Origin: Eudromia elegans
Taxonomy: Eukaryota; Chordata; Aves; Tinamiformes; Tinamidae
DNA: 64,000 bases
Direction of reading: 5' to 3'
NCBI GenBank assembly: GCA_003342815.1
Contig: PTEX01000197.1
Location: 577,282 to 641,281 of the forward strand
Within the stretch, counting starts at the first letter, position 1, and the number at the start of each line of letters is the position of its first letter. The notes below the pieces were generated by a model that was given only the letters and a program-made list of their open reading frames with translations, was not told where the DNA came from and made no database searches. Made by a program: the position numbers and the translations under genes. Positions 24,531-38,300 of the stretch are shown here, in pieces.

Positions 24531-27500
24531 TCACTTCCTGTTTGGAGCAGGCAGGAGAAATAGAGTTTCTGCCCTGCGTCTTGGCTGGTAGCCCAGTATG
24601 ACGGAGAGCTGTAGTTGCAAGGAAAATCCTGCTCAGCCTCGGTCTGGAACATGTTCTATAATTACAGACTCCTTGAGAAATGCAACTACTGACACCTGAG
24701 ATTTCTGTACCGAGCACGTGTGAACTGCATTTTTTTTTTTTTAATATATCAGAACATAGCCAAGTATGACAAGTTTTCTTAAAAGATGAGGAGAAACACG
24801 CCCCTGGAATAAAGGCAATACTACGCCAAATTTTAAGCCCATTCTACAAGTCATGGTAGTCCTCTCCTTGCCAAAATTTACCAGAACTCTGTTTTATATG
24901 AAGAAAATGACATGTTTTCCCATAGCCTTGATCTCAGAAATGGCTGAGTTATTTGTTTCCAAAAAAACCAAATTCAGCCTGAGGCAGATGCTCAGTGTGG
25001 AAAATTTCAGTGCAAATAATTAAACTTTGGCAAGGTTACAAAAACTGAAAATAGAGTCTCATAATGGGAAGTGCTGGACAACCTTGCTAGGCGTTTGTGC
25101 ACCCAGGCCTGTCTGTAATGTAGTGTCCATTAACATTTGGAGCAACAATTCTCACGGTCATCAGAGAAAAACTCATCTCATGGCTTTGTTGTCATCACAG
25201 TCTCAAGTTTCATCCCACAGCTATTGTAGGAGGGTGCAAGTAAGTTACTTAGAAAGCTTTGTTCTCGTGTTCATATTTATGTTACTACATCTGCAGTTAC
25301 TGCCAAACAAATAACTCCAGCCATACAGAAATCCTAAATTGGGTCTAAACAAATCAAGATGGCGATTCAAAATTTAAGAGTCTAAAAGCAAGTTGGGGGA
25401 AAAGTGTTGATTTTTCTACCATATTCTGAACTTTTATAATCAAATACTATTCTTTAGCTGGGAAGGCAAGAGACCTTCATTTACATGTTGTCTGTGGAAC
25501 CAAGTTAAACCAGGAGCAGAAACATTAAAACAAGTACCAAACAGGCTAACAGACTCAGGATTCAGAGTCCTACGCAATGAATTTGCGTTTGAATTCTGTA
25601 GTTTTGTATGACTCTAAAAAGAGTTGTTCGAGACAATTGCAGTGGGTAGAAAGAAACACTTTGGAGGCTCAGCCCAGGAGTTAGAAGGAACTTAAAATGT
25701 GGTTTTAATGCAACAAATCTGAAACAACATCTGAGCATCTCTTCTTTGGCAGTAACACTCTATCAGTGGCTGGTACCAAGCAAGGATGTGAAACCCAGGC
25801 AGATTGTAAAAGTTCCAGAAGTAACTAATGAAATTTATATAGGTCCAAGAAGAGATCTGTGATCCTAAATGAGCAAAAAGTGGTTGTTTTGAACTCACTT
25901 AGTTTCAGCTTTGTTTTTTTAGTGGACTTTTTTCGAGATAGTGATCTTGGGCAAGGTCGACTTGGCTTACAAGGAAAGGTTAAAAGATTCCAACAGGTAT
26001 GCCTGAATCACCAAGCGTAAAGCATTGTATAGTGAGGGCATAAAATGTTTGCTCATCTAAGTATTGAGAAAGGGGAGAACTTCAAGGTTATAAAGAAGAT
26101 TCTAACTGGAATTTCCATATTTAAGTTAAATGAGAGAATATTAAATGCAAGAGTTAGGACAAAATTTTCAAGATAATGAGATTCCTGAAGATGCCTAGGA
26201 AACCAGTAGAGATTTGGTTTCTTGGAATTTCTAGAACAAGAATGAAAAAAGCAATATACAAAGCATTTACAGAGAGGTTACTAAACTGAGGAGCTTTGGT
26301 CTCTAATTCTCAAAATTCTGTTCTTTAAATCCAGAATTTGCACTCTTTCTTTTCCTTCACAATGCTTAATTAAGACAGACATGAAGTGCCTGTGGCTTTA
26401 TCCTAACACATTGAGATTGGTGTGAGGTTAGCTACTTAGGGAACACCTGTGAGGGAATGGGTTGACAGATATTGTAAAACAAAATAATTCTGGGTCACAC
26501 TACATTTACTCCTGAATATCTAGATCATAGTGCAATGTATTTCATGATCTGTTGCTGGACAGAAGGCGACAGCTCCTCAGGTGAGATGCATTTCACTTAA
26601 GTCTGCGTGACTGAAACATAGACAGCTGCATCTGAGCTAATCACCCTAAGTTCCTTTTACTGTCATGGGAATGAAGGAAGTACTTTGTGGAGCACCATCC
26701 ATTTCATCTAATATAAATGTCTGAAATCAGGCAAAAGAATCACACTCTAGAGATGAATATTTCTTGCTATTGCGTGTAATGGCTGTCTGGGAGAAGTAGC
26801 TGATCTGGGATGACATGGTTAGGTGAAATGGCTTCCTCTTCCTCATCGAGGGTGGATATTACTGCAGGTCTCTTTGTCACATATAAGCTGAACTGCTAAG
26901 ATGTTTTCTGACATTTAGAATTACATTAGATGGGCATTTGGGAGCAAACGTGAAATATAGTTGCTCAGCTTCTGAGTGGGATGGATACTGCAAGTTCCTG
27001 ACACAGCTTTTCTGAATTCCATCATAATTTGAAGCATGCTTCTTGGGCCAGTGCAAAGTGCCAATGCCTATATTTAAACCCCTCAAGTGTTTAGGACCTT
27101 GCTGTAGTTATGTTGTACTGCTGACTTAATTAACCTTCTATCCCCACCAGGGCCCTGAGACGGCCCCTTCTCGGATGTCTGCCTGGGCCCTCCTAGCGTG
27201 CCAGGCTAGGGAGTGCAGCCCTTGCTTGTCTACTGGTCTGCTCCTTATATTGGTGCATGTAGAGACAGGTATCAGTTCTGCTTACACCAAATTGCACCAT
27301 CTTTTGCCATAGCTCCGAGGGTGAATTTTTGTGCTAGAGCTAAGGGTTCAGCAGTTGCTGACAGCTGCTGACAGAAAGCATGGTCTTGCTCTACTCTTCT
27401 CCTCTCCTCGAGCAGTTACCAACTCTGAGTCATGCCTCAGTGTGACATGATGCAGCAGGCTGACCCAATGGGAACCTGTGCCTTCTTTTTTTCAGAGTTA

Positions 27501-30500
27501 GTTTTGCTCTGGCTCAGCTAGTCGAGCTGACTCACTGTGCAACTGCACTGTCATTAGGTGTGAGGTTATGCAGGAAGTAGAGGTAGCAAGTGGCTGCAGA
27601 CTGACATGAGCAACAGCTTCCTCGCTCTTCAGCTGCATCACTACGTCATCTCAGCTGCGATGTAAACTGGAAACGGGCTGTTCATCAAGGTACTTACTGC
27701 TCTGTGTATACAGCACAGAAGGCTGATTATGTATTTAGTTGTTTGTTGATGTCCAGTTGATCAGGTTTGGTTTTGTCATTCTATAGGTGAGTTGTATTGT
27801 TAGGGAGAGTCTTGGAAAAGTAATTCATCTGATACCATTTGAGGGTGGAAGATTCAGGTAAATGTTGTAAACATCTTCAGGTGCCAAAGTGACGGCTCTC
27901 ATTTGTAGCTCTGATATTGGATTATTTAGTGCTATAGTAATGAATACACTTTTCTGGTCAAATGAGAATAAAAACCATGAAAGACACAAACAAATGAAAG
28001 AGCAACGATGGTGGCTGTCACATGAGCTGCAGCATTGCCTATGCAGCATTGGGCAGGTTCCAAGCAGTAACCAAATTCAGGTTCGCTACTGGAAGGTAGT
28101 TCCTTGCAGTTTCAGCTGCGTGTTGCTTTTAAACTTCATGCTCCAAAACAGCAAGGAATGTTGTGATCGGCATCTAAACATTTATTGCTTCCTTCCCCAG
28201 CAGCAAGCGCAATTCACCGGCAGGCCTGCGAGGGTGGAACTCTCTCTGCCACTGATAGTGCCGTGGTAGGTGAAGGGCTTTTAATGATAATGCGGATTCT
28301 TTTAGTACAGGAAACGTGCTAATGCAATTTACTATTATCTATCACAGCAGAAGTTCTGCTGGTGTTTATTATAATGGTTGGATTTCATGAGAGGCCTTGA
28401 GAAAGTGAATTCTTAGGGATCGGAAAGATGTTAGGGTATCTGAACTCTACAGTCAGCAGTTTGATCCTGGCTGGCAGTTACCTGCATGTCTGCCTCTTAT
28501 CCAGATCCCTGCTGGCTGTTAGGATTTTCAGAATTTTTTACATGATTTTCAGTATACGTCCTGGCAGCAATCCGCAAAGATTTGCGCACTTAAGACATCT
28601 CAGCTTTAAGCACTCACAATCACGACTTTCTTTGAAAAGCTTTGGCCTTCTAGTAGTGCCACATGTATAAGTGGAGATGAAATGGGACCGTGCGGATTTG
28701 CTGTATTCCACTGCCACATCACTGCCGCAGAGCCAGAACAGCCAGCCACAAATTGATTCCACCAGCCCTGGAGGAAGTATTATGTATGAAAAAGGAAATT
28801 ATGTCTAAAGTTTGTGAAAGAGCCCTAACTCAGGATTTCCTGTACTTTTAGATTTTGTGTTATTTAGGAACGAGAGTCAGCAACCTTAACACTATCTTAA
28901 TGCAATTTTGTGTCTGTGTGCTGGAATTTCCCCTGTATTTTTGGAATGTTAAGTGAACACATGGACCCAGCTGAAATGCAGTTGAAGAAAGATTTTTATT
29001 TAGTTAAATACTGTCAATTGTAAGTGTTTGCAATTTTATTCATGAAATGAATAAAGCATTTATATGCCAAACACATCCTCTCTACCAGCCAACAAGGAGT
29101 TCAAGTTCTTTCTGGCATCATTTACAGAGGGAAAAGAGCAGGGGAATTTCCTCTACGAAACCTCTTTGGTCTAGTCCACCACCAGTTTCTATAGAGACAG
29201 TATTCTCAAAAGTCATCCTCATTTATGGCTATAAATAACACCCACAGTTCAGTGCAAAAGTGGAGCTTAGCCATAGACCTTACTGTGCGTAACTTGGACA
29301 GTATTTTGGTGAAATGGAGATCCAAGGTAGATGAAATGTTTATGCATAGTTGTCACTGAGGATTTATATGGCTGTTAGAGAGGGAGAAGTCTCACAAAGG
29401 CAGCCTGTTAGGGACTCCATTTCACTCGGGGAAGATTGTGTCTTCTGCAGACTTCTCAGGGAGCAGTTTTACTGCAGCGTGAATGGGGAGGCACATGCTG
29501 CACAAAGCTGTGCTAATGGGGACACCCGTACTACCTTAGCCTTTCCTCCTCTCCTGCGAATACAGACCAAGTGTCCTGATTCTCCTATTCTTCATGGTTT
29601 TGGTTGGCATTGATATAGCTTTTGAGCTCTGCATGGTCATTGTTGCATTTTTCTTTGTGATGGCCAAGAGCAAAGAGAATTATTAGCTCTGTCTTGCTGA
29701 TGGGGAAGCCAGTCCCACAGCAATAAAGGGCTTAATTTTTAAGGTACTTCAGCGTTTTGTTTGGAAGCTTAAATCTAGTTAGATACTTAAAGATACAGGA
29801 AGACTGCAGGACTCGGACCTGCTTCCCAGGGCTTCAACTGGGTAGAAGTGTTCTCGTGAGTAGAGTATCCCCCTTTCCCTGCTTTCTCTGCTCCTGCTTT
29901 CCGTGAGAAGGAAATCTATGCATGCAAGATGGGGAGCCCTGGAGTGCAACTGCTCTGCAGTCTGGATATGGTCATAGGCTTCTGGAAGGGATTTTTGACA
30001 GCACCAGATGCCTAATTCCTGTCATTCTGCATGGCCATGGCAAATAGGTCCTGACTGCCCCTGGAAATCCTGATGAGTTCTTACCTGCATAAATTACCTA
30101 TTTTACTGCTAAGTGACTGTTGGAGATCACAAAAGTAGCTTGTGGCCACCACACTGGCCACAGGATGTTCTTCCTTCTGTGCCAATAATGGTTCATTACA
30201 GTGAACTAAACTGGTGCGAGTTCCAGGCAGGACTAGGTGCTTTTCCTGAAGAGGCAGAAATGAGATGTGAACCCTCTGTCAGCTGTCAGGAAGGGCTGGA
30301 CTTCAGGCAAGACTTAGGTGTGAGGGAGCGTTGGTACAGTGTTGGTTTCTAACAGGAAATTTGGTAAATGTATAAACCTGGCTTTGCTATACTGTCCTGT
30401 GTCCTGTATATCCTAAATGCTGCTAAATACGTTTCATGCTGTTTTCACCACAGCAAATTGTTTAAATTGCTTTCCATATACACAGCAAAATGCTTGCATT

Positions 30501-31818
30501 GACAAATGCATTACTGTAAATGAAAATTTATGTAGGAAATGCAAATACCTAATTGAGGCAATATTAAATTCAATACATGGTCTTTATTGTAGACATCATA
30601 TATGCGTAAGTGGACATATGGTTGTAAATCTGCAGTTTGGAGGTTTTGCATGTGTAAGAAGCATAGCAAAAGAAAAAAATAGATACCACTAAGTTTTCTA
30701 AACCTTTAAAAAAAGCGGGGGAGGTCTGCATTTTTCAAAGAATATACAATAGCACATTTTGATGAACTGCATCTTTTTGTTGTTGTTGTTTTGAAACAAT
30801 TTCCTACAGGGAAATTTTAGTGAAATGAGGAGTTCTACACTGTGGAAAGGATACGATTATGTTTATTTCAAAATGCAAGTCGGTGTCTTTCGTGGCACTT
30901 TGACAATCTATTAGTTGCCAGACATCAGAAATCTTTGCCTGGATTTCTCTTCCAAGTCAGCCTCTAAAAGCACAGCATATCCAGGAAGATATAGATACCA
31001 GGGTGATATCTGAATTAGATCTTATTTCCACATGAACTTGGTTTATTAGAATTCAGAGAAGAGAGTGTCTATATGGTAAACAGCAGTGCAGACATACCCA
31101 AACTAGAGTTAAATTAGCTGTTTTAGCACAAGATACCCGGGTCAATTTACAGTACTTCATAGCCAGGAAATTTAGCCTCATGAGCTCCATGCTTCTACCA
31201 TTTGTTTGCGTCTGGCTTCCAAGATCCCTTCTTTTAACACTGGTGTGGTATCTCCGTGCTCCGTCTATTGCAACGTGCACATTAGACAATGTGCAGTTCC
31301 TGAAATCCAGAGGAAGCTGATGCAGTTCCGACTTGTACATCTCGCTTTGTAGTCTGGAGAGGTTCCTTTGTTCTCTATGAGTTATGTTTTTATGGGGCTT
31401 TTACAGTCATATGCTCCTCTGCAGTACCGTGTGGCTGTCTTGGATGCTTCTTCACTTAGACAGTCACACTCTTTGGATATAAAAATAGCTCTGAAGAAAG
31501 AATGAAAAGGAATGGCTTTTTATATTACAAAATTCAAAACAAAATATTATTGTACAGTTATACTTAAATGTAGCAGAAGCCATTGCATGAAAATATAAAA
31601 TCTAGATTACTTAATGTTTATAGCAATATAGCAAGTAATTCTGTGGCAGCATAAACCTTGTTTCCTATAGATTTGTTTGATTCTCTGGAGTCAAAGAAGG
31701 TGTGACTTCTAATTTCCTAAGGATGAAGTAATCCTGTTTCTATCCCATATGTGGATTCTGGATAGGGATCTAGTAATGATTGAGTTCATGCTGTCTCCTT
31801 TTGCTCAGCAAGTGTTTT

Positions 31819-31839
31819 TTTTGTTTGTTTGTTTGTTTT
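31819..31839. repeat. (TTTG)n short tandem repeat
   Basis: Four to five TTTG units, followed by a run of As a few bases later. A simple microsatellite. Confidence 0.85.
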
Positions 31840-32465
31840 CATGAAAAAAAAAAGTTCTTTATTTCTCTTTTGACAAGTTCGGTTGAAATTAATCAACAGT
31901 CTCAAAACATCCATAAAAGGAAAGATGGACCCATGCAGGATGCCTCATACTCGCACAGTGACTGTATGGTCCATGACCCCCTTTCCTTGAGAAATGAGGC
32001 TAACGATACAGATGAACCCCAGGACTACTTAAGGTCTGGTTTGTTCAAGATAGCCAGTGATCACCGTCAGTGTTTTATTCCAGTCAGAGCTAAGCATCTA
32101 CTAAATATCCAGCGTAAACTGTGTGTCTAATATGTCAACAACTGAAATATTTCATACAGGAATATTTTTACCAATACCAAAAATACGAATAATATGAATT
32201 TAGTTTTCCTTTGGAAGCATCTTTATCTTTTTCAGTTGTCATAAATATTAACTAGAACTCTGTAGCTTTTTAATTATGCCTTTGCAATTGTGATTACTGC
32301 ATGTGTAACTGTGGGAGGTCTTTCATGCTCATTTATTCTTTCGATTTCTAAGAAATGCCTTTCCATTAATAGTATCCCATTCATAATAGAATCCTTTCCA
32401 GAACTGAGATCATCACATCTGTTGGATAGTAACTCTCCCAGAGAAGGCTAAGTCGTGAAGACACA

Positions 32466-32545
32466 GATTCACAGAATGGTTGAGGTTGGAAGGGATCCCT
32501 AGAGATCATCTAGTCCAACTCCCCTGCTCCAGCTGGGACATGGTT
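32466..32545 (-). mobile_element. Short CR1 3' tip, antisense
   Basis: About 80 bp match the antisense of a CR1 3' UTR. The blocks 'cacagaatggtt', 'aggttggaaggga' and 'gatcatctagtccaact' are in the usual order. The match then stops and unrelated sequence follows. Only the last part of an element was inserted or retained. No coding part remains. Confidence 0.85.
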
Positions 32546-35180
32546 GTGGACCTTAGTATCAAATGGTAGAGGTGCTGCCTTCTGGCCGGGACACACACAA
32601 CTGCAACGCTCCCACTGTCACCCCTGGCTTATTCCAGAGGCTGCTGCCCTCAAAGGGGCAAGGTGGGATGGCTGGTTGTGCCCATTCACTTGGCTTGATC
32701 AGGGCTGAGGTTTGGCTCGTGATGAGATGGGGTCAGCAAAGGGACAGGCACGTCCCTTTCTGAGGAAGCATCATCATCGTAGTGCCTGGCAGGCAAGTGG
32801 AGCAGATAGGCAGGGAGGTAACACTGGTTACCCACCTGGTGTGACTAAATGCACCAGGCCCCTTCTCTGTGAAAGCCCTTAGGAAGCAGCAGTGAGATGA
32901 TAATTCACCTTGCCCCCAAATATCCAGTGCTGTTGCTTTTATATAGAGTGAACCTCTGTTTTCTAGGCCTTATCCATGGCCTGTTCTTGTATCAGCCACG
33001 GAGATCTCTTACCCAAACATGAGATCTTAATTAAAATGAACTAAAGGTACAACATTAATGCACATAAATTAGACCCTACAAGACTGCATGTGGGTAATCT
33101 CTGGCAGACATAAAGTGGCCTTAAAATAAAATTCAATATCAGTCTAAGTCGATCTGGCAGCTCACTGCTGCTGTTAGCACACTCCTGACACTTCCCCCGT
33201 GTGAGCTCTGGCGCTGCAAGACCCACACCAAGCTACTGCACTCATTAACCCCGCAGAGAAAAACACACTGAGGACACAGTCCTGGTGTGTTTCCTGGGGA
33301 TAGGGAGCTCAGCACGTGGAGGGAGCTCTGACAGGGTGGCCAGAAGCAGGGACAGGAGGAGCAGAGCATGGGGCTGTCCTGGCAGGAACAGTGAACCCCA
33401 GGATCTGCCATCCACATTTGATTCAAGGCACTGTGAAAGTGGAAGAAATTTAGTGCAAGGAGGAAAAGTAAAAGCTCATAAACCAATGGGTTTATTTAGC
33501 TGCGAACAGCAGAGACAAATGAGGCTTTCTCTGGGTTTGTATCTCAGGACTAATCTTGCCTGTGAGTTCTCTCAAGTCTAGAAGGGCTTGAGCTGACACA
33601 GCTCCCTCGCTTCAAGGGAGGGATTTATAAGGGTCTCTATCACAGGGGGGTCTCTTTACGACTTGTCTGAAACTTTCTCTAAAATCCACAGGAACATAAT
33701 ATCCCTTAAATCTCCTTCTCTGCTGGATTTTGTTGAAATTGGCTGGTGGATCCAAGTTATTATAGGACACTAACAGACAAAGGAGCACTTGTCCACATGT
33801 ACATACTGAGACAGAAAGTGTAATAGCATAGGATATCTTTTCTTTAAAACAAAACAAAACAAAAAAATGCCACATTGTTAATTCTCCAGTTTTGTTGAAA
33901 GAATTGGAAGCTTAAAATGACACTAAAATGTCCAAATTGGAAAAGTAAAAACAATCACTGTTTTATAAATTATTATTCCAAATACGTGGATTAACCTAAC
34001 GAAACTACAATTCAAGATGTATTTTACACCATTATGGATCTTAGAGCCTTGCAGAGAGCACTGGCTGGAGAGCACTGACTTACCCATATATTAAGTGCAA
34101 GGAAAAGAAATATTTTGTAGCATGCATTCCTTTGCAGGCAAGCAGTTTAGTAAAGACAGCCTGCGATTAGAGATACCGTTCCACCAAGGACCTGTCACCC
34201 TACGAGTTGTAATTCTAATTTACAGCTGCAATAGCACACCCTGCATGAGCCGTACTTGATTCAATAACATTCTGTTATTTCTAAGAGCGGCAACGTGAAC
34301 CTATATCAATCTCTCAATACTAAATATATCAAGATGTGACAATCACTCCTTTCCTTATGGATTAAATAACAGTTTGGAATGTCAGATTTGGGTGCACTGA
34401 GCAATATGCCTGCCACCAGCCATTGACAGCAAACCACAGTAGTTAATTTGACTCTACGGAGCATTTGGAAGGAGGCAACCCTGGAGCAGGAGTGTAAAGC
34501 GTGTCTGAGGTTTCACCTACATGTTATAGCAAATTGGTCATATATACTTGTTAATATTTTAAGTTATTTTTATTTAAAAGTACCTTCATACGTGATAAAA
34601 CACAATAGAAAGGGATTCGTAGAGATCCTGTTGCTAATGAATTGCCCTCAATTGAAATTCCTCTCACAAGTATCTTACACAGAGGAAATATTTTTCCCCC
34701 TCATAAACTTCACTCCCATTAGAGAACATTTTATATCCTGACTGCAAAATAGAAGGAGATTCTCAATGCCTCACAAGGCTTTTCCTGATTAAGGTAAACA
34801 ATTTAATTACCTATCTAAATTGTTGGCGTGCTTCAGTAGGCTGAGTGACAGATCTCTTGCTTACAGACCTTATTTTACCTGTCTACCTGAGTTAGATCAT
34901 GTGTTATGCATCAAACTCTTTATAAACCAAAACCCAGTTATTCAGATACAAATTATCCCCTCCCAAAAGTTAGGCAATAAGCTCTCAGTTTGTAAATTCT
35001 ACATTCAGGTTGCCCCAGTTGTTTTTTTATTTAGAGACCCTCACTGCTTGAATGTTCTTCCAGAGACCTTTAAGCAAAATTGTTACAGACAGAAATAATC
35101 ACGTTGTAATATAAAGTCACAACAAGGCTAAGTGCTGCTGCCTCAGCTCTCTGGTTCTCAGCCATTCATTCCTTCCTAAA
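32546..35180. other. Unassigned sequence
   Basis: No gene or named repeat is recognised. The first 350 bp are somewhat GC-richer. An AAAAC microsatellite lies at 33846-33867. The remainder is AT-rich with only chance open frames. Confidence 0.55.
33846..33867. repeat. (AAAAC)n short tandem repeat
   Basis: Three AAAAC units followed by a run of As. A simple microsatellite. Confidence 0.85.
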
Positions 35181-35288
35181 TCTCGCCAATTCGCTGCCAC
35201 TTGCTGCGAATAAGGAGCCGGTACAGTGTTCGGAGCACAGACGCTAGCAGAAATGTGCATGCCGTGTGCGCGCATGCGTGGTGGTTCT

Positions 35289-35324
35289 CACACACACACA
35301 CACCCACACACACACACACACACC
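35289..35324. repeat. (CA)n dinucleotide microsatellite
   Basis: About 17 CA units with one CC interruption, sitting at the left edge of a CpG-richer region. Open frames reading alternating His-Thr are artefacts of the repeat. Confidence 0.95.
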
Positions 35325-35619
35325 CCGTGCTCACACGGTGCCTACGCAGGTGGCACCAGCTCCGCGCTCTGCGTTCTGCTGTGGCAGGATGCTCTCCATG
35401 GGCAAGGCCCCGCAGTTAGGAAGGCTGCAGGCAGCAGCTACAGGGGCTACCTGCCTGGCAGGAACAGCCACGGCGTGAGAACTGCAGGCTGCTCTTTTCT
35501 AATCAGAGGATCTAGCAGCAAACATAAACGAAATACCATTCTGCAGGCGTAGGTCGTTGCAGCGAAGCGAGCACACACACAGAAGCTGTGGAGACATGGC
35601 CTTTGCCCAACTGACTAAA

Positions 35620-35880
35620 GCTTCCCGTTCCCCTCTCGTGGCCTAGTTGCTTTTCCTTTCCCGAGATGCCCGGCTGTTCCCATGGCCGAACTTTGCCTTT
35701 CTCCGTGCTCGCTATGGCGGCGGCCGCAGTGGTTGAAGTTGTGCTTGTCCCAGTCCTCTGGCGGAGGTTAGTGCTCAGAGAACAAAGGCAGCCGGAGCGA
35801 ACGGGCTTGCAGGTCTCAGCCCATTCCCTACAAACCCGGTGCAGGGCCGGGAGCTCCCGGGAGGGAGGCTGAACAGAGAG
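35620..35880. promoter_or_regulatory. CpG-rich segment, possible weak promoter
   Basis: This segment has clearly more CpG than the flanking DNA. It contains a GCGGCGGCCGC cluster at 35717-35727 that overlaps an ATG (35714-35716) in a good Kozak context, with G at -3 and G at +4. The 'ATGGCGGC' at this point resembles the core of a YY1 site. The frame from this ATG starts M-A-A-A-A-V-V-E, and a splice-donor-like GAG/GTTAGT lies at 35764-35772, so a short first coding exon of 53 nt is possible. I do not recognise the peptide. The evidence is motif-level only, and a non-functional CpG-rich patch is equally compatible. Confidence 0.35.
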
Positions 35881-38300
35881 CTGGGGGCAGTAATTTCTGA
35901 AACTGCCGGAGCCAGATTTGCCAGAGCTTGTCTGACCATGCCCTCCCTTCCCCTTCCTGAAGTGCACAGCTAACCCGCGAGCCAGTGCTGCCCATTAAAA
36001 TGAGTCTTTGAAGATACTTCTGAAAATTAAGCTGGGTTGATTATGTGATTATACATTTGTGTGAGAAAATAGCTGATTTCATCTCTAAAATTACAGGGGT
36101 ATCTCAGCTGTGAATAGGTTAATGTATCAGAAATAAATGCTAATTAGACAAAAAAAAAAACAGCCTGCAAGCTGCTAAGAGACCTGATGGTGGGAACTGG
36201 GACCTTTGGATTATAAATTAGTAACAGAAAGTTATCCTAAGTCAGTAACAGCAGCCCTTAGGAACTGGAGTTGATCTGATGATTTTGTGTAACCAAGTAT
36301 GAAATAAAGTAGTCGTTTTAGTTTGGCTCCTGGTCAGTAGGTATGGCCAGCACAAGCTGCCTCCCTTCGGCCCCAAATAATAATAAAAAAGTCCTTATCA
36401 TATTTGTACCAGTTGCTATTATATTAGAGAAGCAAAAAGCTGTATTTTTCTGTAGTTCCCTGTGGAGACCAGTTCATTGGGTCAGATGAAAAGAAGTCAC
36501 TGCTACTGCACAGAAAGTCCTTCTTCAGTGGTTGAATAATTCAATTTCCAATGCTGCTAATCCACTGCCTTTCAGAAGCATTAAATTAAGTTTCAATTAA
36601 GTATATGTCTGAAGTCATTTGACCACTCATCTTTTTGTTTACTACTCTGTTAAACCACTTCACCTATGAGAACAGCATGGAAGGAAAAATTTAGCATGCG
36701 AAGACAAACAGGGAATTTTATTTTGACTTACTGGAGAATTGTTTGAAAGTGGCAAGAATAAACTTTCTGTTACACCTATTATTTTGTTCTTTTTATGGAT
36801 ATTATTTGCTGTTTTTTCAGTTTCCTCACACTATAAATAGGCAACCTTTTTCAAAATCTCTCGAAGTGGTAGTGTTCTCTACGCAAATGTTAATCAGCTT
36901 ATACGGTGTATCTTCCTCATGTCCCTTTAATGAGATTAAGCTCTTCTTGCTGAGTGTGAGTTTTCCTGAAGTGCTCTATTCTGCTTCTTGTTTCTATCAG
37001 AGGAAGGCCCCACCCTTCCTCTGTCAGGTATTTTACAAACAAATAAAAAAGGTAATACCTGCCCTAACAGAACGAATTCCCTTTAGCCCATCTCTAACAT
37101 TCAAGGGCAAGTTTCACAATACATGGTCTTGAGTCAAAGCAGTGACGACCACTGCTACAAGGGAGAAGCCTCCTCCTGACCATTCACTCCTCTTCTTCAG
37201 GATCATCAGCCATAAAAGTGCTTGTAAAACTAAGACCTAGAGGTTAAGCAGTGTGAGCATCTGACCTTGTTTGCCTTTGTATAGCAAAGGCTGTGGTTGG
37301 CTGTGTGTTGTGTTTCTGGGGGCCACTGAGCCCTCTTAAAGCTTCTCAGTGTGCAGCTATAGCCCTCTCCTAAGAGCACCTGCCTGCAAATTAGAACAGA
37401 GGATCCAGTCTGTAGATTTTAGCTCACTTTGTTTTTAGGTAAAAAGTGATATCTACATGTAATGTTTTTTTAGGAGTGTAAAAGAGGGAAAGAATATGAT
37501 GAAATGAGGTAGTACTATCTCCACAGTGTTTGTGTATGTCTGTGTACACATACATATATATATATATATGTATCCACCAAGAAGTATTTCTCTCCATGTA
37601 ACATGGCAATCTAATTCCTAGTATCTTTTAGCTGTTCTCTGCTGATCTCTCTGAAAGGCTAAAATGCAAGGGAGGCTTCAACAGCCACACTCTGCTGTTT
37701 CCTAGTGCCCTTCGGTATCTTACACCAGAAATAGGAAAAAAAGAAACATGGAGAAATTTAAAATGTTGCTTCTTTGCCTGCCCTGCAGCTGACTGCAGGC
37801 ATAAGCAGAGAGCCTGTTCCCAAAGGCTGCAGGCACGGGCGTGCCTGCTTTGCCTATGGTCAGGCTCCTGTGGAAAGCTGCACGAAGATCAGGGTGTACA
37901 CGGAGTGCTTCCCGTGGTGACGTGTGCCTGTGGTGGCAGCTCTGCCTGCCCGTCGCCGGCTTGCTGCCCACTCTGCTGCCCCCGCTAGGGTTCCCTCCAA
38001 GCCCCTGGCCTGCCGCCCTCCCATCCTTCCTCGGCCAGGACAGCAGGACTGCATGTTCCCGGCCACTAAACTGCGCTTTTCTAGGTGAATTCTCTTCTGC
38101 TTTAGTCAAGGAAAGACAGCACTGACGGGCACCTGCACCTTTTATCTAAACAATTGCTCCTCTGAGCCCACTGCTGACGACATGCAAGCGTGTCTCGTCC
38201 TATGGAACAGAAGAACATCTGCCAGACAGCTTACCCTTGTATCTTCTTTAATGCCCATCTGGTTGGCCCTTGGGCACTTTCCTCCTTTCACAGGTGCTGA
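35881..38300. other. Unassigned AT-rich sequence
   Basis: No gene is recognised. A short TA dinucleotide repeat lies at 37554-37569. A plus-strand open frame of 129 codons at 36743-37132 is Phe/Leu-rich with no motif and is judged to be chance. GC content rises from about 37.8 kb toward the CpG island that follows. Confidence 0.55.
37554..37569. repeat. (TA)n short repeat
   Basis: About eight TA units flanked by CA/TG-rich sequence. A simple microsatellite. Confidence 0.85.

Larger units (their letters stand above)
22179..32460. other. Long non-coding stretch, no gene recognised
   Basis: No exon, RNA gene or named repeat can be supported in these 10 kb. A pyrimidine-rich block lies at about 24.18-24.53 kb and is listed separately. 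Chance open frames of up to about 126 codons occur (27889-28269 plus, 23810-24175 minus) but lack motifs. The stretch around 27.1-27.7 kb is somewhat GC-richer, without dense CpG. Minor features are an 11-bp tandem duplication near 23445-23466, TTG units near 30777-30790 and TTTG units at 31819-31839. Confidence 0.55.

Noticed and set aside
31861-32130. Open frame after a pyrimidine run ending in AAG, encoding about 85 residues of varied composition, as a possible terminal exon
   Set aside because: I recognise no family, the acceptor-like site is weak, no partner exon or poly-A context is evident, and open frames of this length occur by chance in the window.
36743-37132. 129-codon plus-strand open frame with hydrophobic stretches
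   Set aside because: The Phe/Leu richness follows from T-rich sequence. No domain, no start or splice support.
37505-37518. TGAGGTAGTACTAT, resembling the start of let-7
   Set aside because: It departs from the miRNA after the first ten bases and has no complementary arm nearby.
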